Assembly (NCBI GenBank): GCA_003342815.1
Contig: PTEX01000011.1
Location: forward strand, 3,410,302-3,474,301
Source of the DNA: Eudromia elegans
Taxonomy: Eukaryota > Chordata > Aves > Tinamiformes > Tinamidae
Length of the DNA: 64,000 nucleotides
Reading direction: 5' to 3'
How positions within the stretch are numbered: position 1 is the first letter of the stretch; each line of letters starts with the position of its first letter. The position numbers and the translations under genes were made by a program. Below, piece after piece: positions 1 through 18,900 of the stretch. The notes below the pieces were generated by a model, which saw nothing but the letters and a program-made list of their open reading frames with translations, made no database searches and had not been told where the DNA came from.

Positions 1-6008
<6,008 letters not shown>

Positions 6009-9000
6009 ATGAAGGAGTAAGTTAAAAGCAGGATTTCCTAGAATGGATAACATCCATCTTTACTAATTTTGCCTGAGAAACTTGCTAAAGAGAAGAAATG
6101 CAAGCAAAAGTTGCTGATTTCTGAGCCCACTTCCGTGTTTCATTAGGAGAACATTAGCTTAGCTAGGGACAGATGAATCAGTTAAGAGATAAGTTTTGGG
6201 TGTGGGTAGCAGAACAATCCTTAAACCTCTTATTTCTCTGTATGGTGCCAAGAGTGTGTACTTTCCTACCCCCATCCCCTAATTGTCAGGTACTACTCCA
6301 TAATAATGCATTAGTACACTGTCAAAACCCAAAGGCATAGGAAGCTTCTTATCAATTTAAAAGCTTTTTCTCTTTCTCCCTTTTTGGTTATTTTGCAAGG
6401 TTTTGGACAAAGAATTTTTTACGCTCTTTTTCTTAATTGGCAAAAGACAGATAGACATTTTACAGTGTAATTGTACAAAACATATTGCCCGGATTTTGGA
6501 AGGTGAGGAGATGGGCGAGGGCTAACGTGTGCTGGCATCTGCATGGAGGCATTTCATTCTCCCAGGTAATTTTTAAGGCCTTACAAACACTAGGTCTTCG
6601 TCCTGAAGAAGATTGTTATCTTCTCTCTTGATTCGGAGCAGCAGAAGCTAAGTAGCCTAGAAGCTTTTTGCTGACCATTTGGCTGTTGAGTTCCTCACTA
6701 AATATGACATCTTTTGGCAGCTGCAGTCTAAGTGTGTAAAGGATCCTTTATAATAATGTCCTGTTTATCAATGGCTTTCTTTACACACTTAGCAAATCCG
6801 ATTTCAAAACAAACTAAAAAAACTAAGCAGATCGTATGTAATTGTAACCTGGTGTGATTACTTTGCAGTACACGTGAACACCATTTTTAATGGGAATATG
6901 GTATTAAGTGATTGTAATTGCCAAGACGAGATTTTTAGAGCTACCCAGATTCCTAAAGATGTAGACGAGCACAAAGTGGGATTTTGAGCAGTGCCTACAT
7001 GCTTTGGAGTTCTTTAAAAATCCCTCTCACGGTCCAAAATTCCTACTTCTCTGGCTGTGGTGTCTCTATAGAACAACAACAACAACAGCAACAATCACTG
7101 AAAGATACAATAATCTCCCTATGGAAAGTGCTATTTCAAAGTATAAAATATGGGAAACTATTTAAGGCAAAAACATGATCCAATCAGTTGTAGAATAAAT
7201 TTTAGTAGTGCATAGAGTATGGATTCATAAAGGGAATTAGGGATTACTTTGTTTTCTAAGAAACACATAGAAATCTCCTTTTTAAAGCCTTTAGCTTCAA
7301 GGATTACAATGCTGGTCTTCCTTACTGTTTCAGCTATTTGCAGTAGAAGGTATCTGTGTATCAGCCGGGAGTATTATTATGCAGGCTAATTACCTGGCAA
7401 CTTTGTTGAGATTATTTATGGAGCCAGCTACTTAAATTCTTTGAAATACATGCTTCCTACCAAGTGAAGTAGTAGCACTTCTGAAGAAACCCTTTAGCAG
7501 CTTGAATAAAACTTTTTAGCCTGGGCATTTAATTCTGCTTTTAAAGAATGGCAGTTGCACAGAAGCACACCTAGTTCACAATAAGGTAATGCAGTTAAAG
7601 GGGTTTTAGTTGCTCATTGCTTGAAAAAATGACTTACTCTTAGGGAAAAAAGTATTTTATGTTTATTTCCTATTTATATATTTCTGCTAGCAGAAATAAG
7701 CTACAGCTATAAATCTAAAGAAGGTGGCATATGTAGTGTACAGTCTATTGTGCTATTGCTGACTAAAAATGGCAAACAAGAAAACAACATCTTATTACAA
7801 CTTCATGAAGCAGCAGAAAATCTAAAGGCCAGTGTAAAAGACACTAAGATTCCAAATATATTTGGTGATTTTTTAAGTGATTCCCTTAGACATCTTCAAC
7901 TTATTCTTTTGGGTTGAGTACTTATGCTTATAAATCAGTCTGCAGAAAGTTTTTACTTGAAAATTGGACTGGATCTTTTGTGTCAGAGATATTTAAGGTA
8001 CATGACACAGTTAAGAAGTTATTATACATAATTGTCAGTCAAAAGCTTTTTTTGTTAAAATGTAAAATCCATCTGTATGACCATTTAAAAATATGAATCA
8101 TTTTCTTTAGTTGAAATTGAGGTAACTTTTAATGGGGCATTGTTCTTGTCCTATTGACACATGTTCTATTTTCAATTCATGTCAAAGCAGCAAATTATTT
8201 GGAATCTATCTGGTCTTTATCGTTCTGAAATCCCATTTACTGAAAAAGGCAAAGGTACAGAGAGATCCATAGTCATGTTGAGCTACCTGTCTGTGTTCAC
8301 AGAAACAATATTTTGTCACATTCTTATTTTTCAGTAAAAGGATAGTGTATTTTAAAGTTGCTATGCTAATAGAAAAATAGGTGAAAATCTTGCACTCGTG
8401 AGCTGAGAGCAAGATGGCAGTGACCCAAGACTTACAAGGCAAGTAACTCTGGCTCAGAATTAAGGGCTTGGTGTGTGGGGGCCACACGGGCAGTGTTAAG
8501 TGTAGCACACCAAAAGTCACTGTCATGGGATGACTGAGCGGGATGCTTCTGTTTACAGCTTCTCTTTGCCATCTTGTTGCTTTTTGCAGTTTGAGCATGT
8601 GTTACTACAGTACAGTAGAAAGTTGGTTCCCTCGAAAACTCTTACCAGCCCTAACAAATGCCAACAAACACTTCCCTGCCTGCACAGAGATTAGCTCACT
8701 GTCTCCACATTGCTTGCCGTCAGTTATCATTAAAAAAATCCCATGGATTTTATCAGAAGTTCTGCATAGGCTCACTTTTTGAAAGCAAATTATTCCTCAG
8801 GATATCAGCTTACAAAGTGTGTGGTTGGCTTGGTTGCATGTTAGGTAGGGGCTTTTCAAGCACATTTCCAGGTTACCAACACTGCAGTCTTCCTCTTTCT
8901 TTAAGGTTTTAAAATATTTTAGGATCTTCTGTCACAAAACTATTCGTTGATCACGAATAGTGAGATAGATATTCACTTGCTGTTTGCTTTGAATAGATTT

Positions 9001-9650
9001 TTTTGGCACATGAACTGTAACACACAGCTTTGGTTTTAAATGCCTATGCTTCTACTAAAGAGAAGACTTCATTCATTCTAGACTATACTGATAAATAGGT
9101 GGGTAATTCATCCTTCCGACTTATACTTGGCCTGAAGTGGTTTTCAGTCAGAGTTACTGTATTTTCCTCTTTCAGAAGCACTTATTTAATCATTTTTAAA
9201 ATGTACAGTTGGTGCTCAAAGTAACATTTGTTAAGATATATTTAATATAAATTTACATTTGCATTTGATATTCATGGACATGGGTACATGTATTTTTTTA
9301 AGAAAACATATTGTAACACTATGGCACTGCTTTTATAGCCAAAGTATAAGAAACTTAGAAAACTGACATGTAAAGACTGCAGTTAATTCTGATACTGTAT
9401 CTTATTAAATAGGATGATTTCGTTTTATAAAAATTATCCAGCACATTAAGCTGCATGCCTTAAGCTCTCTCGAGGATTGTGTTCCTGGTAGAAGACTGTT
9501 TGGAACTACGAAGCAAAGTCTGTAGTACTACTTTAACTACCTTCTGAAATACTGTACAATGTTAGAATAATTTATTTTGCTTTACAGGAGTTTGTCACGT
9601 ATTGACTTTAATATTGTATTTTGGTAATAAACCTTTTTTTTGTTAAATGC
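6009..9650 (+). other. ZNF507: ZNF507 probable 3' UTR
   Basis: No further coding exon is seen after the stop. AATAAA hexamers occur at 7505-7510 and 9626-9631; the second is followed by a T-rich stretch, a good downstream element, so the main cleavage site is placed near 9650. The extent is inferred; transcript 3' ends were not seen. ORFs on both strands here lack domains or splice logic. Confidence 0.55.
9626..9631 (+). terminator. Candidate distal polyadenylation signal of ZNF507
   Basis: Canonical AATAAA followed within about 25 bases by a run of eight T and a second T-rich tract. It is the last good signal before the CR1-like element and the CpG island of the next gene. Confidence 0.5.
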
Positions 9651-9942
9651 TGTAGTCATTTTTTTTGACATGCATGAAATATGACTGATTATGGGAAACT
9701 CAAGCACTGAACTAATGTCCATAGATATGGGTCTCTGCTTAAATCAAGAAGTATTTGGAGTACTTCACTGCCATTTCTCACTGGTGTCAAGATAACAGGG
9801 TGCTAATACTGTTAATGGAAGTTTTGGAAAAGTAACCGTAGTGATGAAGTACAAGACCATTAAAACAAGTCAAAACAGTAGCAAGTCTGGATGCAGTTAT
9901 GATGCAACGATGCTGACAGACCTGTACCTTCAAAATTCGTAA

Positions 9943-10180
9943 TGAATCATAGAATCATTATAGTTGAAGAAAACCTTCGAGATCATCGAGCCCAAACATA
10001 AGCCATTCAGCAACGTGCCTATAAACCCTGTCCCAAAGTGCTTCAGCTACACTTCTCTGGAACACAAACCTAGTGGGAATTTTGCCTCTGATATAAACGG
10101 AGTGCAAAACCTTACACTGCCTTTTTTCAGGGAAGCAGTTGACTCTCACACCTCTTGTAACCTGAATTTCAATGAATAGT
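9943..10180 (-). mobile_element. Diverged CR1-like LINE 3' fragment
   Basis: The + strand begins with a duplicated AATCATAGAATCAT, followed by a purine-rich stretch and GATCATCGAGCCCAAAC, then AACCCTGTCCCAAAGTGC and a CAGCTACACTTCT block. Read on the - strand, this is the layout of the 3' end of avian CR1 elements, whose tail ends in ATTCTATGATT-type repeats. The copy is diverged, and the right edge is approximate. The ORFs crossing it are shadows. Assigned from memory of the family pattern; a repeat library search would settle it. Confidence 0.65.
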
Positions 10181-11018
10181 GCAGTTCTCACAGTGCTGGA
10201 GCTTCCCCCCTCCCACCTCTTGTCAGTTGCTGGCCAAATAGAGGAAGGAGATAGTAACATAGTAACATGGTAGTGCACACAAACAAGGGCTCTAGCTTCC
10301 TTTCCTTGCTACAGTTGCAGCTCTGTGTCTGACACTTAAAAACAAAGAAAAAGGGAACTGCAAGAGGGCTCAGCTGCCGTGCTGCAGCGTCCTAAACTCC
10401 ATTGCTTCTTAATGTAGAATTGAGGGGAAAAAAGTCTCTGGAGTAGAATTAGGCGTCTAGGTACTGTCCTATCCATAAAATATTGGGCTTGCTTTGACTT
10501 AATAAACAGAAGTGCCTCAACAGAACTTACTTGTACCACAAATAGCCCAGTCAGGTGCTCCAAGTGGTGTCCTAGATCCCCACGTCTGACGCTCCTCCGC
10601 ACGTTTCCTTCCTGAAATGGAGTCTTACACGGAGCATCCTCTGCACCACCCATGGCCAGCGCAGAGCCGGGGCCGCTTCCCTGGAAAGACAGTTTTGGCC
10701 TTAAAATTTACTCAGGCAGAACTTCAGTCCTTTTGTGTTTCTAGCTCCATTCTAGCAATAAAAATGAGGTAAATCTAACGCTACACATTGTAAAGCCCCT
10801 AATTTCAGTTCCCATATTCTTTGCTTAAGTGCTCAGCCGCATCAAGTTCACTTGCCTTGTTGCTAAAGCAAAACAAGAAAAGGGAAGTGCACATGCAGGC
10901 CTGCTGTAAATTGACCTGTAGTGGAAATTTTGAGTGATTTTATTTGGTGAGCTTAAAGGAGGAAGAGAAAACAGTCATCCTGTTTGCTTTAGGGAAAGTA
11001 AAGCATCATAAATGAGCC

Positions 11019-11041
11019 AAAAAAAAAAAAAAAAAAAAAAA
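11019..11041. repeat. Poly(A) run (23 A)
   Basis: Uninterrupted A homopolymer. No retroposon body with a target-site duplication was recognised beside it. Confidence 0.85.
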
Positions 11042-11668
11042 TTACAAGCATTTTCTCCTCTCTGATTTCTTAGTCAATGGCTTCAAGCTCTGAAATGCTG
11101 TGACCGCTACCTGGGCAGCTTTGCTTTGTCCTGAGCGCATTCGGCATGGTTGGAATGTCTCTTTTCTGTTCAAGATCCCAACTTTGCTAAGGAAGCAAAC
11201 TTTCAACATAAAACGGAAGCAGCATCGCTGGCCCCGAGAATGACACAGCCCTTGAAAGGGACCGAATAGCACACGAGTGCTGCCCTGCCCGCGCCACAGT
11301 GCCGGCTCCGGGGCCGTGCTCGCCTCACCGTGAGCTTATTGGAGGCATTGCACGTTAAAAACTGCAATAAAGAGTTACAGGCAGTTTGGGGGATATAAAC
11401 AGGATAGAAGACAGCCTGGACTGCAGCTCTCTTTGTGCTGCAGAGATGCAGCCGTGCCCCCAGCCCTGCCACTGAGTGTGATGGTGCCAGTAAGAGAGAC
11501 GTGCAAGAGAACTGAGAGAATAGGAGACAAAATTCGCCTCTAAGTTTGAAACAACCGGGAGCCTAAAGAATATTTAAAAAAAAAAGAGCCCCGCAGGCGC
11601 TCGGGGCCGCGGGCGCCCACGCGAGCGCGGGAGGAGCACGCGGCGCCCGGGGGCCCGGCCCGGCCCAG

Positions 11669-12129
11669 NNNNNNNNNNNNNNNNNNNNNNNNNNNNNNNN
11701 NNNNNNNNNNNNNNNNNNNNNNNNNNNNNNNNNNNNNNNNNNNNNNNNNNNNNNNNNNNNNNNNNNNNNNNNNNNNNNNNNNNNNNNNNNNNNNNNNNNN
11801 NNNNNNNNNNNNNNNNNNNNNNNNNNNNNNNNNNNNNNNNNNNNNNNNNNNNNNNNNNNNNNNNNNNNNNNNNNNNNNNNNNNNNNNNNNNNNNNNNNNN
11901 NNNNNNNNNNNNNNNNNNNNNNNNNNNNNNNNNNNNNNNNNNNNNNNNNNNNNNNNNNNNNNNNNNNNNNNNNNNNNNNNNNNNNNNNNNNNNNNNNNNN
12001 NNNNNNNNNNNNNNNNNNNNNNNNNNNNNNNNNNNNNNNNNNNNNNNNNNNNNNNNNNNNNNNNNNNNNNNNNNNNNNNNNNNNNNNNNNNNNNNNNNNN
12101 NNNNNNNNNNNNNNNNNNNNNNNNNNNNN
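11669..12129. other. Assembly gap (461 N)
   Basis: A run of N bordered by extremely GC-rich sequence on both sides, typical of a sequencing dropout in an avian CpG island. Translations crossing it have no meaning. Confidence 1.
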
Positions 12130-12863
12130 CGCCTCCCCGCGGCCGCCCCTCACCTGCGCGCGCCGGCGGCTCCCGTGCGGGGCCGCCCTCCGTCCGCGGC
12201 AGGTGCGCGGCGCTGCCCCCGGGCACCTATATATATATACATGTGTATAGGCGCGGGGCCGTAGCGTGGCAGGGCTAATTAAACCATTCGGTTTCCCGGA
12301 GCGCGCTCGCAGGGTGCGGAGCAGCCGCGCCTCGCTCCTCCCCGCTCTGCTCGTGCCTGGCAGCGGCCGGGGGTCACTTGGCGCCGGGCAGCCCGCGCCT
12401 CTGCCAGCGTTCCTCGTCCTGCTCTTGCAACCCTCCATTTTGGCGTTTCCTGACAGCCAAGGTCTGAAAACAAACGGCTCTGTCCTCCGGACCGAACTCA
12501 AGCACCCCCCGAAGGGCAGTTTCTCTCGGAAGGGTGGGTGCTCCGTGTTCGCCAAGGAGAGGAGCCTGGCGGGCCCAACACAAGGACAGTCCGCGTTAGG
12601 GGCATGCCGAGCCCCTGGAGAAACGCGTGGAGCCCTCGCGCGTTGAGCGTTTCCATCGCTTTCGTCTGAAATCTGCGCTGTAAAAATTAATAACCTTGCA
12701 TTTTACTGAGGTGATCTTTGTCTAAAGTATAGCTGGAGTCTTCAACCGCCCTCGAGGGCTGCTCTGTTGCCAGCGGTTCCCCGCGGCGCGTGGCAGGACG
12801 CGTGTCTGGTTCGTGTCCCCGCAGGAGGCGAGGGCAGGCTGGCGGATGGCGCTCACGGACACC

Positions 12864-12975
12864 ATGACAGCCCCAAGGCAGAGGAAGGGGCTCCGGCTCG
12901 CCGGCGCCGCCGAGGAGCCGCTCGCGCGGGAGGAGAAGGACGCGAGGCCGCGTTGGGAAGCGCCGTCCGGTGCCG
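12864..12975 (+). CDS. DPY19L3: DPY19L3 coding exon 1 (residues 1-37)
   Basis: Encodes the charged cytoplasmic N terminus. A good acceptor (TGTCCCCGCAG) ends at 12824, so a non-coding first exon is expected upstream, as in mammals. The donor is GTGCGT from 12976 and the exit phase is 1. GC-rich because it sits in the CpG island. Confidence 0.8.
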
Positions 12976-15900
12976 GTGCGTGCCCAGGGGCTGCCCCGGG
13001 AGCGGGTTTAACTAAGCCTTTGGTTGAGGCCTTTGCTGCCCGTCCTGGTCTGTACAAATACACGGTCGTGCCGTGCTTTACCGACTGTGTGTTACCGACC
13101 AGAGGAGACAGAGGGCAGAATGAAATACTAGACCACTGCATGAGGATCTCTACTTCATAATCCAGAAATTTAAATGAGTAAAAAAAGAATTGCATTTTAG
13201 TAACATAGCGACTTTTATTTTATTATTATTTTTCTTCCAAGATCCTACATGTGGAAGGCTGTGGAACACACTGTCATTAGCAGTTGGTGGGATTGTTGCA
13301 GTCTGCCTGGGTCTTCTCACTTCTGTTTACATTGCTACACTGCACGAAAATGACCTCTGGTTTTCCAATATTAAGGTAACAGTTATTTTCATAGTTTCAT
13401 CAGTGTTTTCATAGAACGTTAATATGAGTATTAGTTTAAATTTCATTTATTTACCTCTTTACCTCTTTTTCTTGCAACTTGCTCAAAACCAGAATATTCT
13501 TCGTTTTTCTTCTTAGGTATCTAAAATCAGGAGCTGTCCTATGCTCCACTACCACGTTTCACATAATCATTTCCATAAATGACTTTTCCCTAACTGTGTC
13601 CTACACCCATTGCCATACAACTCTGCCATTATTCTGCTGCCGAAGAAATAGCTACTCAAATTCTTCCACCCATTGGTCATCATGTGGGGTTACAAGAGTC
13701 TGTTTATGTTGTTCTGTAATGATCTTTCTTGTATCCAAAGCAACCACAGAACAAGCAAAGAGGAGAAAACCAAAGTAACTTTAAAAATATATGCAAATTC
13801 CTGACATACAATTCTGTAATTGTATTTATAATATGATCTTCTAATGCAGTTTAGGCACAATCTCTCAGTATTCAATACTAATTTTATGTAGTGCTATCCA
13901 AACTTTGCTTACCTCAAAATGTTTTTAGGCATTTACCAATGTAAAACCAACATCTGCAATGTAGGAGAAATTGAATTGGCAGGATCCAGGACTGACTAGA
14001 TATTTTTCCAGAATCCTTGCATGGGAGAATAATGCAATTGTACATACATCTAAATTTAAACAGGGAAAAGAAATAGGTGAGTCATTTTCCTTCTGAAGAA
14101 GCCTAAATTCACTCTGTGGTAGGTCTACATGCATTACATTATACAAAGGTTATATCTATTTAACTGCAATGCTTATATCACAGTCTGCTTTTTTCTTATA
14201 CTCTGTGTTTTCATATCCCAGAAACTTTTGCACAGTGATAATAAAAACAGTTCACACTTAGTGAAACAATTAATACTATATTATACATATAATAACTTAT
14301 GTACCCAGGCTTATCTTTCTTTGAACATATGGGAAAATATGGATATTCAATATATACTGAATATAATATACTGAAGGTGCCTCTCAGATTTGTCTTCTCC
14401 TTCCTAAAGCCAGTATTAATTAATTCCACAGAAATTACATTTTTTGAAATACCAGTATATATGGCCAGAAGTCTACATCTGAACAAAACAGAGTATTTTA
14501 TATTCTCCTGTTTACTTAATACAGTGACAAAAAGTGCACCAATAGAAGTAGGTCTGTAGTTGCCTAAAATGTTTGAAATGCCCATTTTATTTCATAAATA
14601 TTTTGTTTGTTGTAAGAACACTGTATTGCCATTACATATCCAAAATGGAGAAGGAAAAAAACATTTCTAGTTTGATTTCTGCTCTCTCTGTATCTGTCAT
14701 TTCATCCTGAAGACTGGTGTGATAATCAGTAGTACTGGAACCTGGCACACAATTTCAGCCAGTGTGATGGAAGGATAAAAGTCTCAAAATTATTAAGTTC
14801 ATCTACAAGCAGTGTAAAGAAGAAAGAGATGAAGGTACTCTCAGTGAAAAAGGTTATAGCGTGAGATCAGACACGCTTACTACGTTGGAAAATCGATGTG
14901 ACTGCAGTATTAATTATAAAATGATAGTAACAGGAGAATCTTCAGTTAGAGATAGCATATTTTTCAAGATAAATTAACCAGTTCTAAAGTAGAGCCAAAA
15001 GTGACCAGAATTTGTACATTCTCCTGCATTCAGAACTGTATGTCCAGTGTGTGTGTCCAATTGGGTGTTTTGCATGTGCACGCTCTCAACTTATATAACT
15101 CTTGCATGGTCAGACATATGCAGTTTATTTTTGAATTTGCCTAAGTTTGTAGTAAGTAGTTACTTGTAAACACATACTTTACAAGGAAGATTTGAAAGTA
15201 CTTGTAAATGCTTGTTCTCAAATTATTTAATACAATTTAAGAACAGACCGACTGTATCCCCTATACTTTATTTGCTAATAAAAGTAGTTTTGGAATGACT
15301 TGAGTTTCTTAAAGCATTTACTGCAATTGCCTGCAAATTCAAAAATTGACTCTGCTTTTGCTTTGGTTAACAAGGTTTTCAAAAGTTTTAGTGTTGATGA
15401 AAATACAGCCCAGACTCATTACCTTGCCAGTATCTTTATTTAACAGCCAGAAGCGAGAGTAGAAGTTAACAAGTCTAGACTGTGTTTTGATATGATTTCT
15501 CTTAACTAAACAGAGAAGAAACATATTGGAATGTATGTGGATGAGATAAAGTACTGTTTTATGAGGGTTGGGGGAAGAGAAGAGATAACCTATGAAGAGC
15601 TTGTGAAATCTGCTGTTGATTTGAGATGGGAGAGCTCATCCTAAGTTCTGTGAAACAGTATATGGACATCTATGTGCCTAAATGCATCGGTGGGCTAGGG
15701 TCTGTAGATATATGTGCTTGTCAGCAATTCTAAATGGTCTAGTCTACTTGTAATACATACCATATACTAAAATAGACAACAGTAAAATACACTGTGTAAC
15801 AATTTTGAAACACTATGACTTATCTTGAAAATAAATAGAAATTTCCTGGTTTTTTTCAACATTTTATAGTTTTGTCAATACATATATTTCTGCATATTTA

Positions 15901-18900
15901 TCTTAATCTGTTTAAAACTGTGAAGTAATAAGTTTTATTTCATTGCACACCCTAACACCAATTCCCAGAAGGGAACTGTAATCTAATCCTTGACACACAA
16001 TTATTGTGTGCCTCAGTTAATAAAATGCAGAATTTATTTTAATTTATTAAACACAGAAGTAACAGAAGCACCACTAAAACACATTCAGTGTTTCATTAAC
16101 CCCTATACCTGTGAAACAGGAATGAATTGCCATTGCTGTGAATTCAGGATCTGTCTCTTTACTTGCTTACTCATCATCACGCATCAATTAATAATGTTTC
16201 TCTGTATTCCCAAAAATAGATGCAAACAGAACTGTTCCCAACAACATGTAAAGGTACCTCTCCTTTTCCACTTTCTAGAATGCTCAGTGCAGGAGCTTTC
16301 CCCCAGTTAACCTTTCTTATGCTAGAGTAATAGTGGAAGATAATTGCCCTTCCACAGATGCTTTGCAACCAGAGAGGTAGAAGTAGTTAGTGCCTTAGAA
16401 GGCCAGCCATCTTGTGGTAGGAAGTTCAAACTTGACTAAAAAAGTCATATATGCATGATGCTTACTTCTTTGCAGTAATTTTCCTTTAGCCTTATCTCTC
16501 ATAACGTAGGTTACAAGAGGGTAAACTAGAGACAGCTTATTCAGAAGTATTTAAAATGTGCAGATTTAGAAAGCCCCATTGTTATATGGCCATCAGAATT
16601 GCTACATTTTATGAAACTTGTCACCTGAAATGAAAGTGAACCTGTAAGCCATAAACAAAGGAAGGACAGCCCAGTGCTTTGCTGGCATCTTCCCAAAAAA
16701 GTACCTGTGGCTTTGGGTACTTTTACCCTAGATCAAAAGTCTGATCAATATCCGAGTAGGAACCGTGCCATTCTAACAGATGGCCATGAGGTTAACCAGC
16801 CAAAGAAACCATGGATGTGGATTAAATACTTTTGCTGAGGGCAGGATTGGCAGCCTGGAGCACTGATAGCAGCTGGCTTTGCTACACTCCCACTCCTATA
16901 GTATTTGAAAATCATTCTGATCTGGATTAAATTGAACAACTAAAAATAATACTAAAAAAAACCCTCAGTGATACAAGTTGTGCTTTAGCTTTTTCAAAAG
17001 AAGAGAGTAGTGGTGGTGAGAAAGTCAATGGAATGAGAGCTTAGATTTTGCTCTTTATCTGTAGATATTCTCAGCTCAGACTGTCTGCATCTGTAATATT
17101 TTGAAAGACTTGGTTAAGAAGTTTGAAGACACTTAAGTTTCTTTTGAACACTTAATATTATTGAAATATAATTCCATAAATTGAAATCAGATACAACTGT
17201 ATGTATCTCAGAGGTTTTATTATTCTCTGTCTTCCCCTCTTTCCTCCTTTTCCCCCGCCACCTTGGACCGCTGGTAGCTTCTTTGTACAGTACTCACAAA
17301 TGGAATACACAGCAAGATCAACATGTGCTCTTAAAATGCCTACCCATAACTCTACATGTTTTTATTGTCATGGAACACTAGGAAAAGTATAAATTGCCAT
17401 AGAACTGGAGAAGTATTGTGAGTGAATAAAGCAGATGTTATCCTAGCATGAAACAGATGTAAAACTCACTAGTGTTTGTCTCGTAAAGTATAGCATTTGG
17501 TTGAATACAGCTGGTGCCAGGATAACAAATTAATCATGTTTGAATGCATTTTTGCTAATTAGATCCCCCTCTGAGATTACTCTCTCCCCCTTAATAAATT
17601 CCAAATGTTAACATTTCTTCTGTTTGATAGCAGCCGCTTTCTGGTATTATTAGAAAACTTTTCAGTAGTGATGAATTTAAAACTAGAGCTTGTTCAAAAT
17701 CTAGCATTCTCATTCTGCTAAGTATGTGGCTTTTAGTACTTGGTGCCAAAGTCAGTTTGCACTGCTGGTATTAAAATGTTTTGGACTGTAAAGCAGCTGG
17801 AGAGTTTAATTGTGGACTTACTTTTAATCGGATGCATTTTTATCTGTTGATTTTTCTCACACCAGAGCTTCTATTGGTTTACTTCGTCAACAGTTGACTT
17901 CAATAAAACACATGGCTTCAGATAAGATTCTGTGGTGGGCAGTAGAGGAAGGAGGGGCAGCATTTTTTGTCTAGCTTTATGTTAGCTCTGAAATAGCATT
18001 GATTCCGTTCCAAAATAAGAGATGAGATAATCAATGGGACTGTATAAAAGAACGAAAGTCTTAGAATTTTAGGCAAGACTGCATTACACAGATCAGCATT
18101 CATAAAAATCTGGGAAAACAGTATTATTCCATTATCTTGGTAATGTTCTTTTGTAAAGAAAGATGCATTAATAAGATTATATCTTTAGAAATCTCATTTA
18201 GATTTCTTAATGTATTACTTGTTTACATCACATATGCGAATCTTGCTAGATTTTCCAATAAAGATTAAACCTTTTCTAATTTACTGCTTAGTAAATATGT
18301 TTGCTGGGTTTTTTTTATATAAACTGAAGCAAAAAAAAAATCTCTAATAATAAGATAATTTTGGATAAGATGCCATATCTTTTCAAATTGGCTGTTTATG
18401 CAATCTAAGTTTGTTCAAATGTGGTCATCCAAGTCTCAACTTGTTAAATTTCATTAACTGTTCTTATCTCATGAGCTACTGAAAGCAAGTGAATTGCAAA
18501 GCAGAGATCCAGTAGTGAAAGCAGTTTTCTCTAAGATATAAAGAGCTTTCATGTCTCAATAGGCCTTACCTGCTGCAGTATCAGGCAAAGGGAAAGGCAG
18601 AGTTTGAAATGTACTCAACCCAAATATTTTAAACATTTCTAGATTAGGATGCACAAAAAAGAATCAATTTTCCATTAACTTGTTACATAAATGTAGGAGT
18701 CGTACTAGCTGTATTCCTTCAAGAAATAACATTTAACAAGTGGGCAGCTGCATACCCTGTGAGATAAAGTCTCAGAATTGTACAGTGATTTAGTCCCAAG
18801 TATAGCACAGAGGATTAATCAAGCCTGAAGGTAGTAAAGACATGGAACACTATTGGGTGTACACATCTAGAAGAAAAAAATAAATGCTTGTAGTTTTAAA

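Larger units (their letters stand above)
9651..11560. other. Intergenic spacer ZNF507-DPY19L3
   Basis: Apart from the CR1-like piece and a 23-base A run at 11019-11041, no gene is supported. GC content rises towards the CpG island. Minus-strand ORFs at 10336-10653 and 11042-11472 show no recognisable domain. Confidence 0.6.
11560..13010. promoter_or_regulatory. CpG island, likely DPY19L3 promoter region
   Basis: Dense CpG and long GC runs surround the start of DPY19L3. A 461-base assembly gap lies inside, probably hiding the first non-coding exon and the core promoter. A TATATATATATACATG stretch lies at 12228-12243 but cannot be tied to a start site. Unsplit GC-rich ORFs through the island and the gap are not taken as genes. 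Confidence 0.65.

Noticed and set aside
9958-10278. 106-codon minus-strand ORF
   Set aside because: It overlaps the CR1-like 3' fragment, which is non-coding in CR1; no protein similarity recognised.
11540-12555. Long minus-strand ORFs through the CpG island
   Set aside because: They cross 461 unknown bases, which the translation reads as X, and are otherwise GC-driven with no domain or splice support.
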